Part shown: positions 21,625 through 32,667 of the stretch, one piece after another
Layout: the number at the start of each line of letters is the position of its first letter
How positions within the stretch are numbered: the first letter of the stretch is position 1
Source of the DNA: Stagonosporopsis chrysanthemi
Taxonomy: Eukaryota > Ascomycota > Dothideomycetes > Pleosporales > Didymellaceae
Assembly (NCBI GenBank): GCA_022560025.1
Contig: JAFISE010000064.1
Span: forward strand, 50,004 to 114,003
DNA: 64,000 nucleotides
Reading direction: 5' to 3'
Position numbers and translations under genes: made by a program
The notes under the pieces: model-generated
What the model was told of the DNA's origin: nothing
The model's input: the letters and a program-made list of their open reading frames with translations, nothing else
Database searches by the model: none

Positions 21625-24600
21625 CTAAATCTCGCGTATCAGGTTCCACTCCGCTACTGTTCCACCATCGACCTCATCCTCGCTGTACTGGTTGCCGCTG
21701 ACTCCCAGGTGCGCATACCGCCCACTCCACACGCTCTCACTCAACGTGATATTGGTCTGGTTGCCCACGTACCTCCTGATCTCATAAGCTGTCACGGGAT
21801 CCCACGGCGCGCTGATCTCGACCTTGCTTGCTGTGACGTTTCTGACGTCATCACTGATCGCCAGTGCAGAGAACGGAGGAAGAGAGGAGTTGGTGAAGTA
21901 GATCTCGAAGTGCGCGGGGGGCCGCTCACCCCAATCCATCGCGATCTTGTTAACAGGATGAAAAGACGAACCGCCAAGGTCAACAGTGAGGAAGCTAGTG
22001 GTGTTAGACCGCTCGGGCTGCCATTTCGTGCTTGCTGCACCATCAATGGCTGCGATAGGGAATTGCCCAGGCTTATTACGTTGTGGAGGTGGAAGAAGAG
22101 TACCGCACTGCAGCAGGTTGCCAGCAACGGTGAGAGTCTCGCCCACACGGCGGTTACGGATGACAAGAGGCTCATTGCTAAGTTCAAAAATGGTGCTCTT
22201 GCGACCACTACGCGTACCAACTGTGACTGGAATGGGCTTATCAAAGTAAGTTGAGTTCGCCGTAGAGAGTGTGAACTGTCCGCGAGGTAGGCGGGCTAAG
22301 GTTGTGTGAGTTGCGTTGGAAGTTGCATTGATACCGTGACCCATCCAGTAAAATGTGCGATAGTCGAGATACTCAATCTGGGGAGGTAACGATGGATCTA
22401 CGTCCAGTCTATCATAATAGAGACCCAGGCCGAGATAACCAAAAATTGCCACGCGGTTGGTGCCGCCCATGCCGGTGAGGAAGGGAAATGCAGGGTGAGT
22501 TCCGCCATTTTCTTCGACGTTATCGATCAACTGCTCGGAGTACTGATACCAGGGTGCCCGCACATACGGCGAAGCCGAGTAAAGGTCGTAAGTGAAACTC
22601 GAGCACCCGGAGGGAGAGACTTCGTTTGAAACGACTGCGAATGAGGAGTATGTCATAGCTGGTCCATCCAAAGACTGCTTGGCAGCATAGTAGTCGAGAT
22701 TAGACAGACTGTACGGGTTCGGGTAGTGCAACAAGTCGTCAACCAATACGATGTCACCTTGCTTAATGACGACGGAATTATTCATGCCGGAGTATTCCAC
22801 AATGATGCCAGCATTCTCATTGATGGGGAGGCGTATCTGGGCGGCCATGTCTGTCCAGCTAGTATTCAGGCTGCGCCCAAACCAGTTGTTGAACTCATTT
22901 GTTTCCTGGAAGTGCCGTTGGATAAGGGCAGTTGTGTATCCGGCGTTATTTACCTGGTTGGCATACTCGTCCGGGTCAGTGGCGTTCCAGAGCTCGAAAG
23001 CACCCGAGGTCTCATTGTAGTCCATCACCTGCCCGAAAAAGTGCGCAATGGCATTCGAGATGGGTAGCAGAGTGTCGTTGAAAAATTCTTCATCGCCAGT
23101 AATGATCATGTGGTTGTTAAACGCCAAGCTAATGTCGCCATTTAGATGATACTCATAGTCGAAGCACGCCCCGGTACCTGTGCAGTTACCGAATCGACCG
23201 CTCGTCCACGGATAAACAGCGCCGCCGGGTGTAAATCTCCCTGTTTGATTCTTGCTCGATGTGTACGCTGTTTCGACGTTTCGTTGCGCCTGTCCGAAGT
23301 GTTTGACTCTGTAATTAATGATGTTTTGTGCATGTTGTGGGTGCGATACCTGAACTCCAGGTGCGATCCACACGTCGGCATCCCAAAAGATCATACCTCC
23401 GTAACAATCAGAACCAAGACCACATACAGGGACACTGTAGATATTCAGGTCGCTGTTGTTGCCAGCTGCAACTACCGCATTCGGGCCAACCATGTTGGAC
23501 AGGAGATAGAAAGGGTTCGTTCGAGACAAGATGTGCAGCTCGCGGATGTTTGGGTCGTCAGGAAGCGAGCCGTTCTGCAAGTAGTAGCTGTCGACTGCAT
23601 CAGGGCTCAGTATGGACTCCCATTCCTCAATGTGAGTATGCAGTAATGAATAGTACCCCTCTTCAGCGCCAGATCTGGAAGCGTTTTTCGCAACATCCTG
23701 TGGATCTGGGAATGCATCTGCCGATGCAACACCGACGAACTTGCTCAACTCAGTGGGTCTCCATGCAACGAGCTCGACCTGTACGGATTGCGCGATGCTC
23801 GAGCCGTTGCCGTTGCTGAAGAAGCCCTCTTCGACCTTCTGACGAGTGCTGAAGTCAACCCAGTCGCTACCGCTTAGCGTAGAGTAAACGTAGGCCGTAA
23901 CGTTGGTAATGTTGCCTGGTTGGACAGCAGACCATATAGTTGGCGACTCTTCCTCGTATTTCTTGTCGACAAAATCTGATCGCACAGCACAGTCTCCATC
24001 AAGAACGTCGTACACGGTAACGTTAACATTGCGAGTCGCCGTGAGCCGAAGCCTCACCGCCGCTTTATTGACATAGAGCTTGTGCACAAAAAGCTGGTAG
24101 TCCACGTCGATGACGCCATCTCCGAAGCCACCAGGTTTCCAGTTGTACCGCCAGCTTGCGATACCGGCCTTCACATCAAGGCTTGAAACAAAGTCTGTGA
24201 CGTGTTCTGGATTGACCGATGCATTCAACAATTCCCCGTTCGCTTCGACCTGGAGGCCGCTCCAATGTGGAATGCCGGTGACAAAGCTCTCCCAACCATA
24301 CTGATACAGCCAGGGGTAATTCGAGCCATTTGTTCGAGGCTGGCTATTCCAGAAGCCTGCTATTGTCGAGAATGTTTGTCGCCGACTGAAAAGGGGCCAT
24401 CCGGAGATAACATTGCCATCTACGGGCTCGTCGACCTCGAAAAATGGCCCTGCAGAGGCCACGTTGATACCGAAATAGCCATTTGCAAGAGTCAATCGCG
24501 ACTGGTAGTGACCTTGGTCTAGGGCGTGCGAGCGTATCGTCCAGTTGTCATCGTCCCACTGTACGTTCTTAAACTGATCCTGCTCGCTGCTACTTGAGCC

Positions 24601-24660
24601 AGAGACTAGGTGTGTGGTCGCTAAGAAAGCAAGGACAGTTCGTGCTAACGACGCGAGCAT
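21625..24660 (-). CDS. treA: Secreted acid trehalase (GH65)
   Basis: A 1011-aa intronless protein from ATG 24660. A signal peptide covers about residues 1-21 (MLASLARTVLAFLATTHLVSG). The GH65 N-terminal beta-sandwich begins with DQGHYQSRLTLANGYFGIN. The (alpha/alpha)6 barrel follows, with the block DYEYHLNGDISLAF whose Glu (E503) is the probable general acid by family analogy. A C-terminal discoidin-like region occupies about 880-1000 (STKWQPERS, TVDLGGSS). Many N-x-S/T sequons fit a heavily glycosylated wall or vacuolar enzyme. It hydrolyses trehalose to two glucoses at acidic pH, allowing growth on external trehalose and turnover of the stress sugar. Length matches fungal homologues (treA/ATC1/ATH1). 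No truncation seen. Confidence 0.93.
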   Translation of the reverse strand: MLASLARTVLAFLATTHLVSGSSSSEQDQFKNVQWDDDNWTIRSHALDQGHYQSRLTLANGYFGINVASAGPFFEVDEPVDGNVISGWPLFSRRQTFSTIAGFWNSQPRTNGSNYPWLYQYGWESFVTGIPHWSGLQVEANGELLNASVNPEHVTDFVSSLDVKAGIASWRYNWKPGGFGDGVIDVDYQLFVHKLYVNKAAVRLRLTATRNVNVTVYDVLDGDCAVRSDFVDKKYEEESPTIWSAVQPGNITNVTAYVYSTLSGSDWVDFSTRQKVEEGFFSNGNGSSIAQSVQVELVAWRPTELSKFVGVASADAFPDPQDVAKNASRSGAEEGYYSLLHTHIEEWESILSPDAVDSYYLQNGSLPDDPNIRELHILSRTNPFYLLSNMVGPNAVVAAGNNSDLNIYSVPVCGLGSDCYGGMIFWDADVWIAPGVQVSHPQHAQNIINYRVKHFGQAQRNVETAYTSSKNQTGRFTPGGAVYPWTSGRFGNCTGTGACFDYEYHLNGDISLAFNNHMIITGDEEFFNDTLLPISNAIAHFFGQVMDYNETSGAFELWNATDPDEYANQVNNAGYTTALIQRHFQETNEFNNWFGRSLNTSWTDMAAQIRLPINENAGIIVEYSGMNNSVVIKQGDIVLVDDLLHYPNPYSLSNLDYYAAKQSLDGPAMTYSSFAVVSNEVSPSGCSSFTYDLYSASPYVRAPWYQYSEQLIDNVEENGGTHPAFPFLTGMGGTNRVAIFGYLGLGLYYDRLDVDPSLPPQIEYLDYRTFYWMGHGINATSNATHTTLARLPRGQFTLSTANSTYFDKPIPVTVGTRSGRKSTIFELSNEPLVIRNRRVGETLTVAGNLLQCGTLLPPPQRNKPGQFPIAAIDGAASTKWQPERSNTTSFLTVDLGGSSFHPVNKIAMDWGERPPAHFEIYFTNSSLPPFSALAISDDVRNVTASKVEISAPWDPVTAYEIRRYVGNQTNITLSESVWSGRYAHLGVSGNQYSEDEVDGGTVAEWNLIREI

Positions 24661-25492
24661 GTGACGATATCGAGTGTGATGTCGGGATTAAAGTCTGAAG
24701 CGTTTCGTCACAACGCGCGCGGGTGCGCCGTCTTAAAGCTCGCCGTGACAAGGCGTGGTGCCACAACGATCCGTTCGCGGTCCAAGACTCATCGCCTGTC
24801 ACACGACGAGTGCCAGTCGCTGGCCCCCTTCTCTTTTCACCGCTCAACCACTAGGTGGCTGTTCCGGTGACTCTAGCAGCCGCTTATCTGTCCGCCGTGC
24901 TCGGGGCTCCACGGCTCCACTTTCACGATCTTCACTCCGGCTGGTGGAGGCAGGTCTAGCGTGCAGGTCACATTTCATATGTCCTATGTATAAGTGCATG
25001 ATGGTGGGAGACGATTTGAATAGCAAAAACAAATGTCACGATAACCACCGAATGCGCCAGGCAAAAGCGAAGGATGCACAACTCCAGTGCCCTGGAAACG
25101 CGACGAAAGCGGCTAGATCGACGAGCCGCTTGCGGATGACGCCCCAAACCTCCGCAATGCTCGGAACATCGACACGACGCATTGCACAATGCGACCTGCC
25201 ACTTTTCGCGCCATAGGCGGCAGCAGACTAACGACGTTCTGACATTACGTGAATTCTCGCTCTGCAAACGTTCTCAAGGCGATGGCTTTTTGATCATGTT
25301 TACAGCAGCGGATTGTCGCGGAACGATGCCTTTTTGCACCAAGCCAACAGAGAACCAAGTATGGCATTTTCAGCCCGGAAACAAAAAATGCCCCCAACCA
25401 CAAGCATTCCTTTTATGAGACCGGATACTGGCCTACGATACACTTCAGTATGGGCGAACATGCTGCACTTTCCCTGAACGACGACACTATAG
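24661..25492. other. Promoter region of acid trehalase
   Basis: Presumed regulatory DNA for the minus-strand trehalase. Overlapping short frames on both strands look spurious. Confidence 0.4.
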
Positions 25493-26197
25493 ATGCAGTA
25501 TCAACATGTGGACATTTGGGCCGTCCAACTCGAAGAGAATGATATGCTCACATCCAAGAGCGGTGATCTGACACCTAGCGTGGAGGATACTGAGGAATTC
25601 CTAGCATTACTGCTAGTGAATAGGGCTAGTCACCCTTCACGAGTAACTCCTACTGATATCTCTCCTGAGATGTTTCTGGACTCCAAGTTTCATAACTATC
25701 TGTTAAATACTAACGTTGGGGTATACTCTGAAGAACAAGATGCTAAGGTATGTCGCCGGCAAGGTCCCACTATCATGAGCATCGGAAACGACGAAGAACT
25801 AAGCACGGCCATCGAAATCCAGCACAATGATCGAAAATGGGAAACCGATGTCTTTGTTCAGATCATGAAGTACGTAGGCCAATCTCCAAGTCTACATCGA
25901 GTTCATTGCATAGATGAGCTATCGTCCCCAGTGTGGCCGGCGTACCCAGGTCCGTTTTATCAATGAGGTCCATCAGATCTGGCTCCTGGAGAGAAGCGAA
26001 GATCATTGACGCAGTACCGCACGCTACTTTTAAAAGTCACGCAAGAAACCGGCTTAACTAGAGTATACTATCGTCAAATTGACAACTTAGTCGACAAAGT
26101 GCACTCGACACCTTCCAGCATAAAGGAGGACATCAATATCAATACTGTGGGTTACGACAGACTGATAGAGAATATCAGATTCTCCGGTGACGTGTAA
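25493..26197 (+). pseudogene. Unidentified gene relic with in-frame TGA
   Basis: A frame from ATG 25493 runs 157 codons to TGA 25964-25966, then continues in the same frame for 76 more codons (LTQYRTLLLKVTQETGLTRV...) to TAA 26195-26197. The sequence on both sides looks protein-like (for example VEDTEEFLALLLVNRASHPS). This suggests a roughly 234-residue protein interrupted by one nonsense change (CGA to TGA would restore Arg), or a 157-aa protein with a chance extension. Family not recognised. Confidence 0.4.
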
Positions 26198-26475
26198 TGG
26201 GAGGATGTTCTCATACAATTATCCTTGTGCACCCGTTAGCCGGAAATATATGTGTGGTTATTTCAAACGATTGGCCGCTGCAATACGCGATCAGGGTCTT
26301 ACGGGTCTACGGCAGTAACGAGGTCATGATGGTGTTGACGGTCCGCGATTGACACGTTTACGATATCGTACGTAGTACTTGAAATTGATTGAGTATATCT
26401 CTTGAGTATCTACTCGGCGAACATGCCGCTGTTGTTTAGGGTAAGCGATCATGAATCACACCAGCGTTACCCAAT

Positions 26476-27571
26476 CTACCAAGCCCCACAAGAATGGTCT
26501 CGGAGCTCCGAGATTATGGCATGCTTAAAGAGTTGCATAACAGGTTCAGCAAGAGAGTAGTCGTAGATACCCGAGGTTGGCGTCTGGTCAATGAGCGTGC
26601 TGGAGCCCTGGAGCGCCCTGGAGCCCTGGAGCGCGCGAGACAGAAAAAACGTGTCCACTGATGGGTACCAAGAGAACAATCGATCAGTCTGTTCTGTAAG
26701 TCCTGCGGAACGCATTGCGTCACCAATGCCGGCAATACTCATGCCGTTGGTAGCAATGGAATTGTAGAACTGGTCGAAAAATGAAGCTTCACAGTAGCGC
26801 GACATTTCACACACCCTGCCTGTACTGTTATGATATTCTAGTATTGCGTTCTCGAGGTCAGTAAGGCTGAATTTACAGTTCACAGGTGTGGATAAGACCA
26901 GCTCACCCGTCTTAGCATTGCGGAATGTGACAACGTACACAATGGGTGATGCGCCAGCCAAGGTCCCAAATTCGCAGTCCACAGTTTAGACTTGAATTTG
27001 TTGTGGATGAGGTGCACATTCTCTACAACTTCCATGACACCGTGAGAGTGTGCGAGCTCATAATCGAAGACCGCATCTTGATCTGATCCAGTGTTGCGCA
27101 GGTACCGACCAATCGCGGTATGGAGGCTGAGAGTGGTCTTGCACAGATAGGCGACAATGTGATGACGAAACATGCACATTTCCGAATTTCCCTTCCGGGA
27201 GAAAAAAAAGTCCAAGTAAAACTGGCATCTTCTTGATAGTCGACGTTGCATGACTGAAGCCGATACTTAGCCAGTCTGTCAACCGGAAGAGGCATTTGGT
27301 CGTCATCGTGATCGCCGTTGCCTTCACCATCGCCGTCGCTGTTGGCCTGATTAAATTCGAAAGTGACAGGGTCGAGACATGCGAACAGCGCAGCCAGTGT
27401 GGTGCCCTCAAAGCGCGCAGTTTGAAAGCTTGCCAGTATGTGTTCTGCAAGTATCTTGACGCCGGAAAAAGGCTCCCATGGGTAAAAGGAGAGAGGTCTT
27501 ATCGCAATCATAGGAGGGCTGGTCAGACTGTGCGCGACAGCGGACAGTGCCTGTGAGTATGACATTGTCAT
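26476..27571 (-). pseudogene. Frameshifted relic of an RNase H-like/exonuclease-type protein
   Basis: Reading leftwards from ATG 27571, the frame gives PPMIAIRPLSFYPWEPFSG and then an acidic linker, but must shift at an eight-A run (near 27203-27210) to continue as MFRHHIVAYLCKTTLSLHTA. It must shift again near 26982 to give VDCEFGTLAGASPIVYVV. The final segment (DCEFG, a D-x-E pair, with SVDTFF downstream) resembles fungal DnaQ-like folds. The frame changes occur without room for introns, so this is probably a pseudogene. A tandem 18-bp duplication lies near its 3' end. Confidence 0.5.
26601..26636. repeat. Tandem 18-bp duplication
   Basis: Two copies of TGGAGCCCTGGAGCGCSC back to back, differing at one base and adding a repeated ALQGSR unit in the relic's reading frame. 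Each 18-mer itself contains two related 9-bp halves. Confidence 0.85.
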
Positions 27572-27727
27572 TCTGAAACGTCGTGGCTGCTAACTGTTGG
27601 CCTTTGTCCAGCACGAGGCCGATTTCTGAACACTCAAGAATTGGATACTGAGAGAATCTCGAAATTGCCTCCTCTGCCGCCTCAACCCCCTTGGCGTGCC
27701 CTCAGCATACAGCTTGTCCACCGTGGT

Positions 27728-28326
27728 TTACTTGGGGGTCTGAACCAGCAGCAAAGATTGACACAGGCAACACTGTCTCTCGATGGTCAGTGAGGCGGAT
27801 CTAAAAAGCTCACTTCTCCCTCTTGAACCAGAGAAAGGGGTGGACGGGTAGATAAGCTCCGAAAGACTGGTGACATCGTCAGGCATTACAGCATCATCCG
27901 TCTCATCCTTTGTGTATGATGAATATTCGGTGTGCTCGAATGGCAGTTGCGCGCGGGTCCTCATGACCTTGACCAGAGGCACAAGCAGAGGCCCATTACA
28001 ATAGAGGTCCAATATGAAGCCATGTCTGCGGGCTCCCAAGGCATAGATATGCGGGATGCGGTGTACCTCCACTCCCTCTGGAGATAGATTCCAGGTGCGC
28101 TTTACCGCCATTGTCCCGTCTCTTAATTGACGGCCAGCCAACGTCAAGTCGGATGACTTTTTTTACGCCAGTTGCACTCATAAAGCCTGTCAGCTTCGAA
28201 AATGATGCCTGGGTGTTGCGGTGGTCGTTCGTACGTTCGAGGGTGCCACGAAAAAAACAGCCAACAAAATTGATTGTGCGACGACTCCACAACACCCATG
28301 TCGTCTCTACTGACGCCGGACACCAC
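27728..28326 (-). pseudogene. Frameshifted gene fragment
   Basis: Coding-like sequence is split over at least two frames. One carries NFVGCFFRGTLERTNDHRNT through SATGVKK. The other, after a run of seven T at about 28157-28163, carries RQLRDGTMAVKRTWNLSPEG through RRHGFILDLYCNGPLLVPLV and ends at a stop at 27728. Changing frame at the homopolymer joins them. It may be the 5' part of the same relic as 26476-27571. Family unknown. Confidence 0.4.
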
Positions 28327-28330
28327 TAGA

Positions 28331-28695
28331 AGGAATGCTGCGTAGTCGTACTACTCTTTTAAATAGTATCCGGTGTGCGCACTGGAGGCGGCTCAGTGCT
28401 AATCCTCTGGTGCTGAGACTGATCCTGTTTATAAGTTGGCCTTACTCACGTGACCTTGCCTACCCCCCTCCGAACTTTTGTTCCGTTCCGTTCCGTTTCA
28501 GGCCGTGCCGGGTCCTCAAGCGTCTCGCGCCTTGCTGTCATTGTGGAGGGATCATATGACTATATGATTGTATTGTCGTTCTGATGAGCTATCTCTATGG
28601 AGGATCCCGACGATGGCATAGATGCCAAGCCATGCACGTGACAGTCATGGTCTGATTGAAGTCGTAACACTCATCACTCCCTCTCGCCCATCACG
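28331..28695. promoter_or_regulatory. Upstream region of the HET gene
   Basis: About 365 bp holding a TATA-like TTTTAAATAG (about 28357-28366) and a pyrimidine-rich tract with TTCCG repeated three times (about 28480-28495). This is consistent with a fungal promoter or leader; no direct evidence of function. Confidence 0.35.
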
Positions 28696-31301
28696 ATGTA
28701 CCGGCCTACTATTCCGCGTCGACGGCGAAATCAAGCATCACCACCAACCCAGAACAGTCAATCCGGCCAAAATCCAGACTTCTCTCAGGTACGCGCATAT
28801 GTATTAGCGGCAGCTCGCTGCTATCTGACGCACATTTGTTTAGTCATCTCCTGGAGGCAATGTGCTTTCATCCAACCAAGACCGAGATAGCCCTCTCAAC
28901 CACGCTGCGCCAGCTCGACCCTACTTTATACCATTTGAGTTCCCGCTGCTTCCCACAGAAACGCCTTACGATAACCACGCAGACGGCTTCTGGGACTTTC
29001 CCGAACGCGCTGGCTGGATCCTTGACGGTCGACAGGAACATCGCAAGTTTCCCAACGAACTTGCTGAAGCGTTGAAGTCAGTGTTGGCGAAGCTGGATTC
29101 CAAGAACTATCAGTGCCGGAAGAGAACTATCCCAGAGTGGTTTCTGGAGGCCCGCCCTAATGACGCTCTGAGCATCAAGTGCTTCAAGGAAAGTGGTAAA
29201 CTGGCTTCACTGAGCGAAGAGGTGGCATTCTTACAGACTTGGCTGTTCTTCGGTGTCCTCACCGAATTGAGCGCCATTACCGGTGTGCCTACCCCAGATC
29301 TTAGAGCTGAAGGCGCACCAGCCATTCTGACTACAGCTGCGCTTGATGTTCTGGTCCATTCGTGGGTAGCATCGATCGAGGCCATAAGTAGTGATGTTGA
29401 GCGTTGCGATAAGTGGGGTAAGATGCTGGAAGTGGTCCAACACGTCGTGTCACTACAGACGTGTATCTCTACCGTGCGTTCTCGGAGCAAAGAAGCTCAG
29501 AAGCTGACCTACGGCGAGTGCAAAGTCTTGCTTGCCATCCGCGTTCTCTTTCGTGCTATTCTTCTGGCCTTAGGCCTATCATCTAGTCCCGAGGCAAAGC
29601 CAAACTTGCAACTCATCATGGACCCCACACTTGCACAGTCGTTTCCTGCAAGTTGCGACGAACTGAAAAAATATGCGACAAAGGAAATGCTTGCTGCAGG
29701 ATGGTGTGAGAGCGAGTGTACGCTTTTGGAGCAGTACGACGGGGTATACAATTTCTTCTCTGCTAGGCTGACGACTGGGAGATGGCGAATGGATCACAGC
29801 AAGTGTTATGACAGGCTATGTGCTGCTGACTACGTCGATGAGGAGACATATATGACTGCCCATGTTCAGGAAGGATGTGGTTGCGAACGGGTGCAGGTGA
29901 AATCAGAAGAGCTGTGCAAAGTGCTGGATTGTGGGCAGGTCCCGAGAATTTCGATATCTGAAACAATGAAGCTAACCGTTGGCGATAATCAGCCGTACGT
30001 GGCGATATCGCATGTTTGTGAGTACCTATCTCAGAGCCCCTGTACTCGAAGAGTATTGGACCTAATATCTCGTAGGGGCGCATGGACTGGGTAATCCTCA
30101 CGAGAACGCACTCCCGCGATGTCAGATCGAGCGCCTTGCTACCTACATCTCGGGTTTGCGAGTTGCGGGTGAACGTCCTGGCCTGGCTATCTGGATGGAT
30201 ACCCTCTGCATCCCGGTACAGCCTGACCTTAAGTCGTACCGAAAGAAGGCTATCGAACTGATGAGCCAGACGTATCGGGATGCCGCAGCTGTTCTTGTTC
30301 TTGACCGCGAGCTTCAATGTCTAAATACAAATGATGTATCTCTCCTCGAGCAAGACTTGATCACGGCGTTCGTTGGGTGGACCCGTCGACTCTGGACACT
30401 TCAAGAGGCTGCACTGGCGAATCGGCTTTACGTGCAGACTCTACAGTCACCGTATGAACTGAATAACACAGCGTCCGAAGAAGCAGACGAGCATGACCTA
30501 ATGGCTTATATCTGCTTCCGGCGGGACATTACTGCGCTGGCACGCAGACGGATTCCCCCCATGGTCATGCTCAGACGATCCGTTTTTGAAGAAGTATCTC
30601 CACTAACATCGGGCTTCCCAATGACGATAACCACAACTACCCTTCAAAAGCTTGCTCATGCTGTCAATCACCGAGCCACAAGCAAGATGGAGGACGAGGC
30701 GCTCATCCTCGCCATCACACTTGGACTTGACATGAATCCTATCCTCGACGCACCCGATGTCGATACACGCATGGCAGCTCTCCTTGTGCTGCTGAAGAAT
30801 GTTCCTTCAGACATCATCTTTGGCACTTGGCCCAAGCTCACCCATGCTCCTTTCCGCTGGGCGCCTCGCTCCCTGCTTGGCTCCCCTCTCCAGGCGTTGC
30901 AGTCATTTAGCCCAGCAGCTACATGCGACTCACATGGGCTGCATGCAACATATGAGGGGTTCATATTCGAGCATGGTGCTAGAGTGATCACCCGAGGGGA
31001 TGTATTTGCGGTCGACAAGGCTTCAAAGATGAAGTACAGATTTCAAGCACCAAACGGCGGCACTGTGGTGCCATTTCCAGAAATGTGTGCGCTCATTTTC
31101 CGTCCGTATGGCAAATATGGTCATACGGCAGTGACGCGCATATTATGCAGAAGAGAGAGAGAAAATAGAGAGGATGTAATCGAGGTCGTTGTGGTTGGGT
31201 ACTTGGTCATGGTCGGCTCCGGGGAAGGCATTAACGTAACTGGACAGCCTGTGCTTGAGGGAACGTCAACATCCAGCGACCAATGTTGGTGCATTACCTA
31301 G
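28696..31301 (+). CDS. HET-domain (heterokaryon incompatibility) protein
   Basis: Three exons (28696-28788, 28844-30017, 30076-31301) with GT/AG introns of 55 and 58 nt give 830 aa. Exon 1 (MYRPTIPRRRRNQASPPTQN) is short and basic. The HET domain starts at about residue 413 with YVAISHVWAHGLGNPHENAL, where the split codon of intron 2 makes the conserved Trp (W423). It continues with IWMDTLCIPV and RLWTLQEAALANRL, the three classic HET blocks. About 400 residues precede the domain, including conserved-looking Cys/His positions (GRWRMDHSKCYDRLC, QEGCGCERV). HET proteins act in allorecognition and can trigger programmed cell death of fused cells; the partner here is unknown. All blocks are intact. 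Confidence 0.88.
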
Positions 31302-32117
31302 CTATAGTCTCCTACAAGTTATTGTTTTGATGTATCAAACCCTCAGCGATGCTAATCGACACGTTATAATGCCTGCAGAGATGTATGAACCCCACGAAAT
31401 ATACTACAATAGGCGGTAGATTACTTCTAATCAGTCAATAAAGGTTGTCAGCCAATCAGGACTTTTAAGATAAACATTTACAGCGTCCGTCTCGCTCACC
31501 AGATTTCCCTGAACACCCGAATATCGGTCAGGGCGCTCGAGATGTACAGCGTTCCCTTCACACAATCAACGGCGATTCAAATGGTGGTGTTAGCGACACC
31601 GATCTTTTCTCTAAAGAGAAAACCTTGTCTAGGAAGCGCCGCACCCGGAAATGCAAGACTAATTCATCAATATCAGCATACCAGGAGCCACTCTTTGCTC
31701 CAACAAAGGCAACACAGACTTTGTACCATCACAGCAGCAGCAAAAGTTTAAGTCCAGCACTCCCATAGATCACGACACCGGCGATGTTCATAACAACAAC
31801 TCGGAGTCGCAATCGATAGAAATCTCGACCACAGATCCAATGATCTTTGCCATTAATAGTGCAATCTAGCGCTATGCGGACGCGAATATCTTCTAAGTGC
31901 TGTGCAAGAAAATCATCCAGGATGTCTAGGCTTGAGGACTGACCTCGTTTCGAGACATACCATGTTGCAATGATGGACGTGATTGAGACACAAGTGAATG
32001 GGAGGCGGCCTTAAATATAGTTAATCTGATCTCTAGGTCGGGTGAAAAGGTAACTGCGTTGGACAAAAGAGCCGGTAGAAGAAAGAAAGCCAGAGAGGTG
32101 GGGCCGGCGCTCGGTAA
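31302..32117. other. Intergenic with a degraded MITE-like segment
   Basis: No gene is supported. A degraded piece related to the MITE-like repeat lies at about 31383-31480. Confidence 0.4.
31383..31480 (-). mobile_element. Degraded third MITE-like copy
   Basis: In the orientation opposite to copy 1, the blocks TTACTTCTAATCAGT and GTCAGCCAATCAGGAC match copy 1's interior with a few changes. An ATGTATGAACCCC-like end lies to the left. Ends are not definable. Confidence 0.4.
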
Positions 32118-32384
32118 TTACAACAGACCAACGTTGTAAGTAGGCTCGAGGATCGTAATCACGTGCTTCATGTTGACTATGTTCGCAGCAAGACTTACAG
32201 CCTAGTGTGTACCAGCATTGATTCCATGGGCTACAAACACTGCCAGGATATGAACAATCCCGACAAGTCGAAGGCCCAGCTCTTGCGGGGATCACAGCAT
32301 TTTTTGGACCCTGTGGCTTTGGTAGTTGCCTGGGAAAACTTGCAGGATATGGATTCTGGACAGCGCGCATTTCAGCGCACGTGA
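32118..32384 (+). pseudogene. Orphan exon-like frame
   Basis: An open stretch of about 88 codons with strongly protein-like sequence (HVDYVRSKTYSLVCTSIDSM, then QLLRGSQHFLDPVALVVAWE) ends at TGA 32382-32384. It overlaps a GTGAGT donor-like site at 32381-32386. There is no plausible first exon or promoter. It may be a surviving exon of a lost gene. A Cys-rich frame on the opposite strand covers the same bases and cannot be excluded. Confidence 0.28.
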
Positions 32385-32667
32385 GTACTCACACCCACGG
32401 CGCCTACATATAGCTCAAGATATACGATTGTGTTGCGGCTCTCTGCTCTCTGAAACACCATGTGCGCACGGGCTGTAGGAGGTGATGTGGTTTCGGGCTA
32501 GAAATTGCTTCCGCGGTCTATAGTCTACAGTCTACGGTCATATGATGCAGCGAATTGCAACAAACAATGGGGTAGTAGGAAGAATGCTGACGACAAGGTA
32601 CAGACAAGAACGCTACACAGCCGCTTATGCATGAAACCCCCCTTCCACTCCCCTCTCCTGCCACCCC

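Noticed and set aside
24755..25267. Overlapping 100-150 codon frames upstream of acid trehalase
   Set aside because: They run on both strands over the same bases with no motif, and fit chance frames in GC-rich promoter DNA.
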